DNA of 64,000 nucleotides from Neodontobutis hainanensis (lineage: Eukaryota > Chordata > Actinopteri > Gobiiformes > Odontobutidae), in contig JALDNG010000718.1 in assembly GCA_024349245.1 (NCBI GenBank), forward strand, positions 1 through 64,000. Direction: 5' to 3'. Under the pieces are notes generated by a model. The model was not told where the DNA came from, did not search any database, and saw only the letters and a program-made list of their open reading frames with translations. The translations under genes were made by a program, and so were the position numbers. Shown here piece after piece: positions 37,912 to 49,700 of the stretch; the first letter of the stretch is position 1; every line of letters starts with the position of its first letter.

Positions 37912-38477
37912 TGTTATTTGAGCCTTATTTTACAGTGCTTTTACTCATATTTAGCTCTAAAATACCAAAACATACTTTAAATTGAATCAATGAGTTCTAT
38001 TTTTTAAATAATCGAAAATGTTTAAATTTTAGCTTGTATAATTTAGTTAACGTAAAAAAAGCTTAACTGGCAGTATAATCTATGTATAAATTTTAGGGAT
38101 CTTTGAGTCACGTGCATTACCTTTTTTATTTATAATTGTATCGGGTATCGTCCTGTAGTTGTGAGTTAGTTTCAACTGTAATTAACTTTTAAGTGTATGA
38201 AATTTAAAGATATCATATTGGAAGAAAATTTTCGGCATTTGTCGTGAACATAGTTAAATTACTTAAGCGTTTTTAGGGATTGAGTTACACATAGAAGTTA
38301 AAGTTTATTGCATTACTCGAAATTCAGCATTTATATTGCTAAAACGACTCTTATTTTTCTTATGATATTAAATTTGATTTTTAAAGCCTAAAATAGTAAA
38401 AGATCTTTGATTAATTTAAGTTAATATTTTTCTGTTTGAGTTTTCAATTTCTCGAAACGTCTGTTTTTTAGTTACTC

Positions 38478-38732
38478 GTGTTTGATTGTCTTTCAGGCAT
38501 TTGGTTAGTTTTGTTGGGAAAAAAACCGATAAGCCTCCTACTAGAATATACAAACTTAAAACGTCTTTATTCCGAAAAACCCCTTCAGCAGATTTTGGGC
38601 AATGGACGAGTTCATAATTTTAGTTTTATAATTATGAGATTTAACCCAATCTCAAAGGACACGGTTGAATTTTACATAAAATTCATGATTTTTCAAAATG
38701 TTAATATGATTAAATTTCATGGAGGCCATTAA
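38478..38732 (+). CDS. Possible exon of an unidentified small protein
   Basis: An 84-codon open frame without an in-frame ATG near its start, preceded by a strong acceptor-like stretch (TTGTCTTTCAG at 38487-38497). The sequence after that acceptor (KKPISLLLEYTNLKRL, then EKPLQQILGNGRVHNF, then RFNPISKDTVEFY) looks protein-like, and codon use is less AT-biased than the flanks. No family recognised. No upstream exon could be joined. Confidence 0.3.
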   Translation: MFDCLSGIWLVLLGKKPISLLLEYTNLKRLYSEKPLQQILGNGRVHNFSFIIMRFNPISKDTVEFYIKFMIFQNVNMIKFHGGH

Positions 38733-38857
38733 AAATTTATGCTATGGCGGTCGGTTGCGAACGTATTAAGCGCATTCAGTGTAATTAAGTATATAAAAAA
38801 TATTCAATTGTTAACCTGATTCAATATTAATACAAAACCACGTGTGAGATAAGTAAA

Positions 38858-39016
38858 ATGAAGGCAGTGAAATCTATTTTTATCTTATTTGCTATATTTC
38901 AATTTCTGAATGTTGGCTGTTTGTGCATCTTCAAGAACACAAAATATCCTTTACGCTCCGATATTTATCATTTGTCATGTGGTTTTTCTTCAATAAGATC
39001 AAAATTTTCTCGTTAA
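38858..39016 (+). CDS. Possible small secreted peptide, 52 aa
   Basis: It starts MKAVKSIFILFAIFQFLNV and is followed by GCLC: a basic n-region, a hydrophobic core of about 12-13 residues and small residues before a plausible cleavage near position 20-23, a textbook signal peptide. The mature part is about 30 residues, basic, with Cys at 21, 23 and 41. An intron of about 20-25 nt could alter the C-terminus. Too short for the family to be recognised; it could be a secreted factor of the parasite or a chance ORF. Confidence 0.4.
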   Translation: MKAVKSIFILFAIFQFLNVGCLCIFKNTKYPLRSDIYHLSCGFSSIRSKFSR

Positions 39017-39717
39017 AATCGTTTGTTATGAGGGAAACAAGAAAATTATTTGTTATAATTTTGAAGATTATTCTCTCATCATATAAAATTATAAGCATTA
39101 AGTTTATAAAAGTGCTTTATTTTTAAATTTTTTAAGCATTAAAGTAACACAGGTGTGATGTGTTGACCAATGAGAATGTAGCTGAATAAGCACAATCTTG
39201 TTTTGAAAATTCCTTTTAGGTTTGTAAGCCGTTTATACGGTAATATTTCTCATTTAATCTCGTAGAACATGTCTGAGCCAAATTTTCTCTTATTTATGCA
39301 AAAATAACTGTAAAATGAAGTTTATGATTTCGTGAATTGTATGAAGTTTTTTCAAAATAAAAGGAATATAAATTTACGATGGTTGGGCTCTGACGCCGTC
39401 GGGAATGTTCGTAAATAATATAGATACACCTGTTTGTTTATATTCACAAACATGTCTCGTTTAGTGAGAGAAATTATATTTGAATTTGAAGTGTTTTAAA
39501 ATCAACCAATGAGTTGATAAATTATATTAAAGGTTTATAAATACAACACAAACTATTTTTCCTTTATTGCAGACACAGATTTGCTCTTTTTGAAGAGTGA
39601 AAATGTAGAGGAATATTAACAATAAGGTGACTGTTTTGGTATGTTTTTATAAATAATAACATTTTTAGTAATTGTATAAATGAAAGGGTAATCATTTGGG
39701 AGATTTAGTTGATTAAG

Positions 39718-41593
39718 ATGAATATAATTTATGGAAATGTTGAATTAGTTTCAGACGAGGTTAAATCATTTATTAAAGATTGGTGCAACATTGCTAAGCC
39801 TGACTCTGTGCACATCTGCGACGGTTCAGAAAAAGAAAGGGAATTTTTGATAGAAAAGCTTTTGGCTCATAAAACGATTGTCAAGCTTAACAAATTACAC
39901 AACTGTTATCTTGCGAGAACGAACCCGTTGGATGTTGCACGACAAGAAGGGAAAACCTTCATCTGCACAGATAGCGAAAGAGCATCTGTAACCATACCAA
40001 AAGAAGGATGCTCTGATCAGATAGGAAAATGGGCGAATAGACATGAGATGCATCAGAAAATTTTGGGATACTTCGAAGGATGTATGAAGGGACGAACCAT
40101 GTATGTTGTTCCATACTCCATGGGACAACTTGGATCACCAATATCAAAGGTAATTTTATTTTCTTAAACGGTAGATTGGAATTGAACTGACTGACTCTGA
40201 GTATGTTGTTGTATGTATGGGTATCATGACCTTAATGGGCAGTTCTGTTCTACAGTCAATAAAAGGAGGCTTTATAAGATGTTTACATAGTGTTGGATTA
40301 CCACTACCCTTAAAAGATAATTCCCCGGAAATCGATAGACGATGGCCATGTAACCCAGAGAAAACGTTGATCACCCATTTTCCAGACACGGATGAAATCC
40401 TAAGCTTTGGAAGCGGATATGGGGGGAACAGTCTTCTCGGCAAAAAATGCCTATCCTTAAGAATAGCATCGTGTATTGCCAGAAGGGAAGGATGGTTGTC
40501 AGAACATATGTTGATAATGGGATTTACAAGTCCAGAAAACAAAAAAATTTATATTGCTGCTGCTTTTCCCAGTGCATGTGGCAAAACCAACCTTGCCATG
40601 CTTACACCTTCGGATCCCAGATGGAAGGTTACCTGCGTAGGCGATGACATTGCATGGATGAAGTTTGACGACGAAGGGAACTTGAGAGCCATAAATCCAG
40701 AGAAGGGGTTTTTCGGTGTTTGTCCAGGGACGAACAACAAGTCAAACAAGCACGCAATGGAAATCATCGCCAATAACACTATATTTACAAATGTCTGTGA
40801 AACTAGTGACGGGGGAGTATTTTGGGAAGGTTTAGAAGAGGAGACGGACATGAAAAATTTAAAATTTATTGACTGGCAAAATAAAGAATGGATACCAGGC
40901 GGCAAGATAAAATCAGCCCATCCGAATTCTCGCTTTTGTTCTCCAATTACTAACTGTCCGATCTTAGACGAAGACTGGAACAACTCGAAGGGAGTACCTA
41001 TATCTGCAATTATATTTGGAGGAAGAAGGCCGAGAGGTGTACCCTTAGTTTTTCAAAGTTTTGACTGGGCTCATGGAGTTCTTTTGGGAGCATGCGTAAA
41101 ATCTGAGACAACTTCGGCGGCGTCCGATGTGAAAGAAAATTGCATTGTCCACGATCCGTTTGCGATGCGGCCCTTTGTAGGCTACAACTGCGGGGACTAT
41201 ATGCAGCACTGGCTGGACATGGGGAAAGTGAAAAACAGTAATCTTCCATTAATTTTCCACGTGAACTGGTTTTTGAGAGGAGATGATGGGAACTTCTTAT
41301 GGCCTGGATTCGGGGAAAATTCAAGAGTTTTGCAATGGATTTTTGATAGAGTTAATGGTGCGCAAAACTATTTAGAAACTCCTATTGGATTGATACCAAA
41401 AGAGGAATCATTCAATTTAAATGGTTTGAAAGACGTGAATTTTTCTAAACTATTCATAATTGATAAAAAATTTTGGATAAAAGAATTGAAAGAATCCCTT
41501 CACTTTTTGGAGAGTACTATATACAAAGAATTCCCGGTAGAACTCGATGAAATTTTAAAAAAGGTGGAAAAAAAAGTTGAATCAATGGCGTAA
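39718..41593 (+). CDS. PCK: Phosphoenolpyruvate carboxykinase, GTP-dependent
   Basis: Two exons (39718-40149 and 40175-41593) joined across a 25-nt intron encode 616 aa, close to the roughly 620 aa usual for animal GTP-PEPCK. It interconverts oxaloacetate and phosphoenolpyruvate with GTP/GDP. Visible motifs: GSPISK|IGIELTDSEYV across the splice; AAFPSACGKTN with the P-loop CGKTN at 279-283 (the reactive Cys of the family is 279); GDDIAW at about 300-305 (metal site); the FGGRRPRG segment; the guanine-binding FHVNWFLRGDDG and FLWPGFGENSRVL. The ATG at 39718 was chosen because an upstream in-frame TTG is not a eukaryotic start. No mitochondrial presequence is obvious, so it may be cytosolic, or it may work in the PEP-to-oxaloacetate direction in malate fermentation, as in helminths (inference). 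A TTGCAG acceptor about 150 nt upstream could be a trans-splice site. Only one intron, unlike its neighbours. Confidence 0.97.
40150..40174 (+). other. 25-nt spliceosomal intron in PEPCK
   Basis: Starts GTAATTTTAT, ends CGGTAG. Its removal joins SPISK to IGIELTDSEY in phase 0; without it the frame hits TAA within the intron. It is the cleanest demonstration in the window of the ultra-short intron class. Confidence 0.93.
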
Positions 41594-41660
41594 TATTAAC
41601 AATATGACATTAACCCTAACAATATTAGATATGTTTAACCGCATAAAAGGCGTTTTTTTA

Positions 41661-41666
41661 AATAAA
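41661..41666 (+). promoter_or_regulatory. Poly(A) signal AATAAA for PEPCK
   Basis: AATAAA 68 nt after the PEPCK stop codon. Position is plausible; the hexamer alone is weak evidence in AT-rich DNA. Confidence 0.45.
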
Positions 41667-41669
41667 AAA

Positions 41670-43630
41670 ATCGCGATGTTGTAATGTTTATGATCCTAAA
41701 TAACTTTTTTAAATTGTGAATGTAGAATTTTCTTAATTGTAAAAGTATTATTTTATCAATTTCATTTTGTAATTTGATGAGGTTTACATTGGCGTGGTGG
41801 CGTATGTATCAATTCTACGCATGTAGATTGTTTCGGAATTTTTTGTAGTTTTTTGTTCAACAGTAATAAAATTTTTAATGTTTTAAACAGGCTTAATTTG
41901 ATATTCATATGTCAGGAATATCCCAGTGGCTTGGTCATTTTATTCGTACTGAATAACTTATAGAGTCAATATTGTGCTTTTGACTTCTTTTATTCTTCTG
42001 GTTGAAAAAAGTGTCAGTAACGGTTATCATTAGCTTAGGTTTTTAATTTTTAGAGTTCTCATATTGGGGATACATCAATTGCCACGTAAAAGGATGAAAA
42101 TAACAAATTTAGAGTGAGATCCACATAAAAATTTTATATTCATATTTTTGTGGGCATAATCATGGAAAATGTTAACAATGAGATACTATGTTAAATCTCA
42201 CACATAAATCTAGATTTTTGAACACTAAAAGCGACGAAGAATTTTTGGCAAATCCCAGTCAAAAATGTTCGTAAGGTAAATCTAAACATGCAGATATTCT
42301 AACTCTTTGGAAATGTGATAATTCTCCGATAATTTTAAATATATGTCGATTATATACAGATTGAATGATCATGTTCAAACTTTTATATCTGTATAACCTT
42401 ACATCATTCATAATTAATGCGCATGATTATTTTTAAATGGATTAAAATTTAAACATTTTAGTAAATATCCCTTTTGTGTATACACTGGATGCTAAGAAAA
42501 TCTATATAGGATTTAAAGTCAAGACTGAAAAGAATATTGCTCAATAGAAAATCATTCTATTTAATTTACATGCTATTTTTCATTTATAAGAGTTCTTAAT
42601 CCAATAGTTGAGTTAAAATATTTTTAGGAATGAGTAAAATGCAAAAATTGAAATTTAATGATATTTCTTCAATATTTAACCACAGATCTGAAAATTCACT
42701 TTATTCTATCAAGTCGTCAGTTATTTTTTTAAAACCCTATTTTTTGAGAAATCGCTATAAATTTGTATTTGAGATATAAAATGTTAAATTGGCAAAATAA
42801 CTTTAAATTTAATTTTTTTAATTCTTCGGATAAAAATGTAAAACAATAATATTGTAACATGTATGTCAACAAGAAAAAAAGAGTGTTGTTTTAAGAAACT
42901 AAATGATTTCTTTTAAAAATTCTTTCAGAATATAAAATGTACGCGCGCCATTTTTGAAAATTTAAACACAATAAACGAGGCACCACGAAATTAATATTAA
43001 AAAAACATGAACAAAACGATGATTGATTGAATAAAAAAACTAGAAATTTGGTCAAAATTCTATTATTCGCTGGTTTATAACACCAAACCTTTTACAAATA
43101 AAATCAGTTCTTCTGTTTCTTCTCACTAAAATAAGGCATTTTTAGAAGGAAAATTCCTCCAAAACCGCATAATAAAATCAAAAATGGACAATCCAGAGGT
43201 CTATATTGGTTCATTAAATTTTACTATTTTATTTATATTTAAAACATCAGAAAATCTGATTTTTAAAATAAATCAAAGCAATGATCACACAACACAACAA
43301 AACTAGGTTAGACTGGCACTTGCGCAGATAATTGAGATTTGAATATTTTTGTTTTCTTTATTGAATAATGTGTGCAACAAAAACGGAATAAACATAATAT
43401 AGAACCATATATCAGCGAGGATCGATATATCTTTTATTGTGAAGTGAATTCTGGTCCCTTTACCTTTTAAAAAAAGGTGAATAAGTTTTTAACAATACAT
43501 TCAAAAAATCATTTAATTTAAGACTAGATAAAATGTCGTCTTGGTAAAGGGCGAGAATATTCTATATTTTTAATTAAGGATCATGAATAGAAAAGTTGAT
43601 TGAAAAAATTAATAATAACAGTCTAATAAC
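41670..43630. other. Intergenic stretch between convergent genes, no gene seen
   Basis: AT-rich. A TGCGCATG site is at 42418-42425. No coding frame of note and no transposon motif recognised. Confidence 0.55.
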
Positions 43631-43637
43631 ATTCATA

Positions 43638-46099
43638 TTAATATTCTGAACTAAATGAGTAACTTCTTAGGATTTTATCGTAAATTTGTTGGAGACGAAA
43701 TTGTTTGTAGTCAAAAATTTTCCATGATTGTATTGTGTCTCCCTCCATAAATTGAACAAATCCAATGAGATTCATAAAATGAACAGATTGAGGTAGATGC
43801 ATCTTCACCGTATCCACATTTGAAGGAATAAGAGTAGTCGGCATTTCAGGCCTATCGTTGGACAGGCCCATGACGGTACTCAATGTGGGTATGAGGCGTG
43901 CGATCCATTTAACAATACACAAACAATCTTGTTTTACTAATTCATCAATTGCTCGTCTGATCTTAATAATATCATCTTCTGTCAATGACATATCGATGCA
44001 GCTTTCGAACGGAACTTTCTTTGGAGAAACGTTAAAATCGTCTTCTTTTGTGCTAAGAATCTAATTGATTGAAAAGAAGATACATCAAAAGATTTGAGGT
44101 CATCCGAATTCCTAAGAATAATAACAGATGAAACCCTGAATCAATGTCGTAAAATTTAGGAGGACAACATAAGGAGATGTTTTCTGTCTGCCGTTGAAAA
44201 CTTCCATTTCGTGACGATTTCTGGCCATCCGAGTAGATATTATTAGATTCAACAATCAAATCATTGTAGGTGTCTAAGCAACGTACTTCTCTACTTTCGT
44301 GGATTGGAATATTTTCTTCGTTCTCTGGGCAATAAATTTGCAAAAGTGTATGAAGTGGTTTCCAGAACAATGTCTCGGCAATGCCTTGATTTCGGTTGTT
44401 TATAACGTAAGAGAAGAATGTTTTAGAATTTTTCTGTTGTGACTCGAAATTTCTGTTCTTAAAAATGATAAACCGACTGAGAGTCTGAATTCAGTAAAAT
44501 TTTTGAACGAAATAAAATAAGAAATATGGTAAAACAACTCGGGAACTTTCAATGAAAAGGCCACGTAGTCAATGAATTCAAACAACGCAACGTTTAAATC
44601 CTCGTTATTTTCATCAAAGTGCTCTAATAATTGAGAACAGATCTTTGAAACGGAAAGACAAACATGCCTATTTATCAAATACGTCCCACTTTTTCATATA
44701 TTTTTCGAATTCAAACAACTGTTCGTGGATTAGGTTGGATTCGTTTGAATCAGATAGTACCGGTGACAAAGTAATCTTTTTTGACTTTTCAACGTGACTT
44801 TTAAATTCTAACTTCAAAATGATTTATACCAGGATAAGATGCTTCGAATATACGTTTCAATCCCATAATAACGTTATCCACTGTTTTTAAATTTTCTCCA
44901 ATAAAGTTGCTTTTACATGAAAAACCATACCAAAGACCAAAATACAGTTCTAATGCAGCTTCAAAGTCTTCTTCCTTTAAAGATTGCTTGATTTTAAATT
45001 TTGTCTCTAAACTTACGTAAGGATAATTAAAATAACATTTGATGTTCTTGTGAATTCGCTCTATCAATCTCATAAGGAACATTTCTGTAGAGCATAAAAT
45101 TCATATCCTTAAGGGCTCGTTTAATCCTCTTCCATTTAGACGAACTTTCTATAAGGTGATAAAACGAGGTAATACTTTTCTTCGAACGAACCTGAAATCA
45201 AGAAATTTTGTGAAACCTTAACACTGAAAGTTCCTTTTTCAAACAAAAATTCTTAAGTATTCTTTGTAAAGAAAATAAATGTGGAAAAAATATTGCGAAG
45301 AAATTCACTTCAATTATTTCATATAGTCTACAGAGGAAAGTGGTCCCTCCGATATTTTTTGAACACGTTCAAAAATACTTCCTTGTGTTCACTCAGGTAA
45401 AGAATATTTTCTATTATACGAAAACGATAAACCTAGCAATATCTCAGAAGCGTGATGCAACTGAGAATCGAATGCCTTATTTATGATGTCTACATTTTGG
45501 TATAGTTCATGATAACAAAGAACAGCAAGGTTTAAAATTTTGAAAAAGTTGTAAATCTGTTTTTTATCAAGATCGAATTTATCTAGACATTGAGATATGG
45601 AAATATAAATGATAGAAAAAGTTTCCACATTTATGGTTCGACTGGGTAGAAACAGGGAAATATACCTTATAAACTTAAGATCGTTCTTCATGAGCCGATT
45701 CAGTTTTAGGAAAAAACTGAAAATTAACCACGCGAAAACTGTAAAAACCACAAATAATGTTCTTCGCTTCGGGCCGAATTAGACTCGTATCGAAAATTCT
45801 AAAAATAGAACCAAAAATACATTTGTAAAAGTATGTAATGTATTGAATGAGTAAATTAAAATATCTTGAGAAAATGATAGAATTGAATTCTTGAGAGCAG
45901 GAAGGAAACAGTAAAATGGTTCAGAAAACCTATACTCGAGCTGCTTCTTTGATTTTTTAAGAAGTTGTTTCTTGAAACGAATACGAGAACTTGTATCACC
46001 TAAAACATACGTCGTAAATAACTTGAGCAGTTGTTAACAGTAACTAACTGGGTTGATTCTCCGACCGTTTGGACTAAAGTTCCCCCGAATGTTGAATGT
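43638..46099 (-). CDS. Multi-exon gene of unknown function; helical, possibly a vesicle-tether subunit
   Basis: A chain of minus-strand open segments joins in frame by 21-30 nt GT...AG introns, for example 45824-45803, 44841-44820, 44134-44112 and 44083-44061. Good segments include DTSSRIRFKKQLLKKSKK, SSSKWKRIKRALKDMN, LKEEDFEAALELYFGLWYGF, ENLKTVDNVIMGLKRIF and the C-terminus SLTEDDIIKIRRAIDELVKQ to SFSSEY. I do not recognise the family. The EDFEAALELY...F..K+.DN segment loosely resembles the N-terminal helical pattern of Sec5/Vps54-type tethers ('.gDy..Ai.lY...'), but this is weak. Unresolved: the first exon (no ATG placed), about 45400-45200, and two junctions near 44640 and 44400 where only a 40-nt or 59-nt intron, or a non-AG acceptor, keeps frame. 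Expected product is over 500 aa. No signal peptide or clear membrane segment. Confidence 0.65.
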
Positions 46100-46497
46100 C
46101 TGTGAGAAAACAAATTAAACCTCGTCGGTTTATTTTTCTTTTTAATTTTTTTACTCTGTTGTTCTTTTTTTATAATTGAATTTATTGATCTGTTTTTTAA
46201 AATAATTACTTTGAAACATGTGATAAATTGGAATCTTTAGAAACTAAATCTTCACAATTCTTTTTTTAACGCGCATAATTACAACATGTGATAAAACATG
46301 GAAAAAAAACTCCAATAAATCAAAACAAAATTTTCGCTTTTGATTAAATGTGGAGCTACATAAATAGATGCGTTCGTCATGTATAGAATTACTTTATGAA
46401 GACCGCTCTCGTAGAATTGCCTAATCATACAATTTCAAACTTTTGAAGCTTCTCATGAACTGCCTCCAACTGTTTAGTGCTTGATAGCCTTCCCAGG

Positions 46498-46754
46498 CTA
46501 TAATCTGAAAAAATTTTGTTCATAATTGATAGAATTATACCAATCAGAGCCTCGTCGTTGGCCTGAAGTGATGTATATAAGTACCTTCAATCCACGAGCT
46601 AGGTATATATTGAGGAGTGAAATAATTTCGTGTCTGAAATGTCCTGTTGGTTATTTTAAATTACATTGCGCAAATTTAATAATAACTCAGTCATTTGAAT
46701 ATAGTCATTCATGTTTTCTGCATTGAAAACCTCGTTTGTCGATATTTTATCCAT
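46498..46754 (-). CDS. Putative small three-exon gene, about 67 aa, unknown
   Basis: The ATG at 46754 sits 4 nt after a strong acceptor (TTTTTCTCAG), typical of a trans-spliced 5' end. Exon 1 (46754-46665) encodes 30 residues starting MDKISTNEVFNAENMN; a 31-nt intron leads to exon 2 (46633-46585, TRNYFTPQYIPSSWIE) and a 22-nt intron to exon 3 (46562-46498, GQRRGSDWYNSINYEQNFF). An alternative for the second half uses another frame (ARGLKANDEALID then RLSSTKQLEAVHEKLQK) and would carry on to about 46380; I could not decide. No family recognised. It lies head-to-tail with the larger unknown gene. Confidence 0.4.
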
Positions 46755-46799
46755 AGAGCTGAGAAAAATGTCAAGAATCCTGGTTTTTAATAAAATCGT

Positions 46800-49700
46800 A
46801 CTCAAATTGATAAACTGTGATAGCTTGATCTGTGTGATTTGAGCAAATCAACGGGATAATTTCCTTATTTTACAAATGTGAAGAACATCTGTCAATATTT
46901 TAGAGCGGTCAAATGCGAAATATCGATTGAAAATTTGATCAGGAAATCGTAGAAATGTAATTATTCTTAAGAGAGTTTCTTATAAAGCTATAAAATTTAC
47001 CCGCACAGGAAGAACTTGGAAAATATTCATTACCTTCACGAAACCCGATATTCACAGATAGTTCCAAAAGTTCGGACTCCATCACAGAGCGCGTAGTATA
47101 TTATGAATTGCGCAAAATCTCAAATTATTATACAGAAATTCTCATTCATAGGTAAACGCTTGTTATCAACATCGACGCAAAAATATCAAAAAATAATGTA
47201 TTTGTTGTTAATTTTAATTTATTTCATGATCTATTTTTATTTCCTTTAGAAATAATTCTATTTTAGATCAATTTAATTCAAACACATGCGCAATAACCAT
47301 GGTATTTTGGTCGATTCTTGTGAAGACCCGTTAAATAAACATCAATAATATTATGCCACTAAAATTGATAAATGTCGGAATTTTAAATTTTTTTGAAGAT
47401 ATGAAAATGTATCACGCTCTGTCAACAAAAATTATATTTTCGATAGGATTAAACTGCCCTGTCTTCAAATATATTAAATTAAAAATGCAAAATTTATCAC
47501 AACGTGCTTGAACAGATTGATATTTTGAGTTGTTTTAATATGATTGACTCTTACTTTGACTTCGTTTCTTAAGCATTACCCAACTTTTCAAGTTATAATA
47601 CATTGAAAATTGCAATTTTTTATGAATATTACAATTATAATGTTTGCGAATCTATTTTAATTTGTTATATATAGATTTCACATTTTTACTTGAAATGTAA
47701 ATCATAAGAAAGATCAGTTCTGTGTGTTTATCACCCTTTATCATTCGTGTTATATACCTGTAAATCAATGAAGACTAACTAGTTGTGATTTTCAACTGTT
47801 AGAAATTTTTAATTTCAACAAATTAAAGTGTGATTCGAATAATTATAAAATTTGATCATTTATACTTTTTCTAAGAAATTATACCATTTGGGAAATTTCA
47901 TAATTTAACTCAAATAGTATATCAAAGTTAAAAATGAAAGAAATTAACACTGTTTATGACCTTTAACTTCCCACATTTCACAGACCTAATTTTAATCAGC
48001 TTAACCACCTCTGAGGTTGAATATAATTTATATTTCAAGAAAAATGAAATTTCGTTATTTTACAAGATTAATATAACACCTTTTCTAATTTAAGTCCACA
48101 TTGAATTGAAAAAAGGGTATATCGGGTAGTATTTTTCACATAGCCGGAAATATCAAATGAAACGGCGAAATATCTTTTTGAGAGAGGAAATAATTATAAA
48201 CTTGGTGAAACAAATTTATTTGAAAGTTCGTTAAAATCCGGTTTGTAGAATCGACGGTTACTATTCTCGAAACCTTAACAAATTCAATACATTATGCGTA
48301 TAGCTTCAAAGGGCGAAAATGAAAAAATCAAGAGTAATGAGAGCTAATTACAGAAATTTTAAATGTTAAGAATGTCCATAATTTATATAATATCGACTTA
48401 AATTTATGACTACCTTTTAAAGTGTCTAAGAATTGGATTCTAATTTGAGATAAAAACCATTCTCTTAAATTACAAAGGTTTATTGTTGATAATACAATCA
48501 GTAAATATACTTCGTTTATGATCGTTTAGATTTTCGTCAGTTGTATTGTTCTAACAGTTTAAGTTTTACAATTAGATTTTATCACAAATTCTCTTTTCTT
48601 CAGACCAAAAACATAATCCTTTCCTAGAAACAGTTGAAACGAGCTCTGATTCATGGATAAATAAAAACTTAAATATTCTTAATTTTAAGGATAGTTTTGT
48701 GAATAAATATCATCAAGTTTAATTTCTTCTAGGTTCTGTAGAAATTATTGAAATTATCAATTCATACGAATATTATAACAGAGATAACATTATTATAATA
48801 CAATTATGATTTGTTTATAATTTTCAGAAAATAATGAAATAAAAGTTTTAAAAATACAGACGCACGAGATTTCGACTTCTTTTGATCTTACATACGTTGT
48901 TTATTGTTGTGGTGAAAGTTTGGTTTCACATTCAATTTTATCCAGCATTTTTGAAAACGAAACACTACATTAAAAAATATTTTGATTTATAAAATCTAGA
49001 ATTTATCAAATTTAGCACATGTTCACTTTTTTATTTCTCTAATTAAAACAACGGAGAAAATTTTTATGGGATAATTTCACATTAATATAAGTCCTGATAT
49101 TCATTTCCCTATTTGTTCAAATTCAAGTTGCATTTATTAAAGGGATGAAAAATGCTCACTCCTTATTTAACTGAATCCTGAGTACGTATAATGGGTTCGG
49201 CTGAATTGATGGTCAGTAAATACATCATATTGTTGTCCAAGCAAGTGTATGTATAAACGCTAAAATATGATTTTTACCTGAATGCTGACTACTATAATAA
49301 CATAACACTTTGAAAAACTATTTAGAATTATGCATTGAATATTTATTTAAAATATCTTTGGAATTAAAGTTATCATATTATTTTAGAGATTTTTTAAAAC
49401 ATGTTATCACGAGTGTTTTCGCGAATTTTCGAATTTGTTCAAAAATCCCTAACATATGCAAAAGAATTTGATTCAAAGTTTCAACAAAATTTAACTTATA
49501 TGAAAATAAAATAGGTTTACAAGGTTATTGATGTTTTAAAAATCTTTGTCAAAAATTTATGATTTTTTAATGGTAAGTGTCAAGGATTTCTTGCGAGATC
49601 GATTTTTATGATCCCTGAGTAGTTTTAGGTTGATTAAATTACTAAAACGAGTAAAAATAAAAATACACATAAACATATTTACATTAAATTTAGTGTTGAG

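Noticed and set aside
40549..41324. Long minus-strand frames of 144 and 104 codons inside PEPCK
   Set aside because: Antisense shadows of the well-conserved PEPCK coding sequence; they have no motif of their own.
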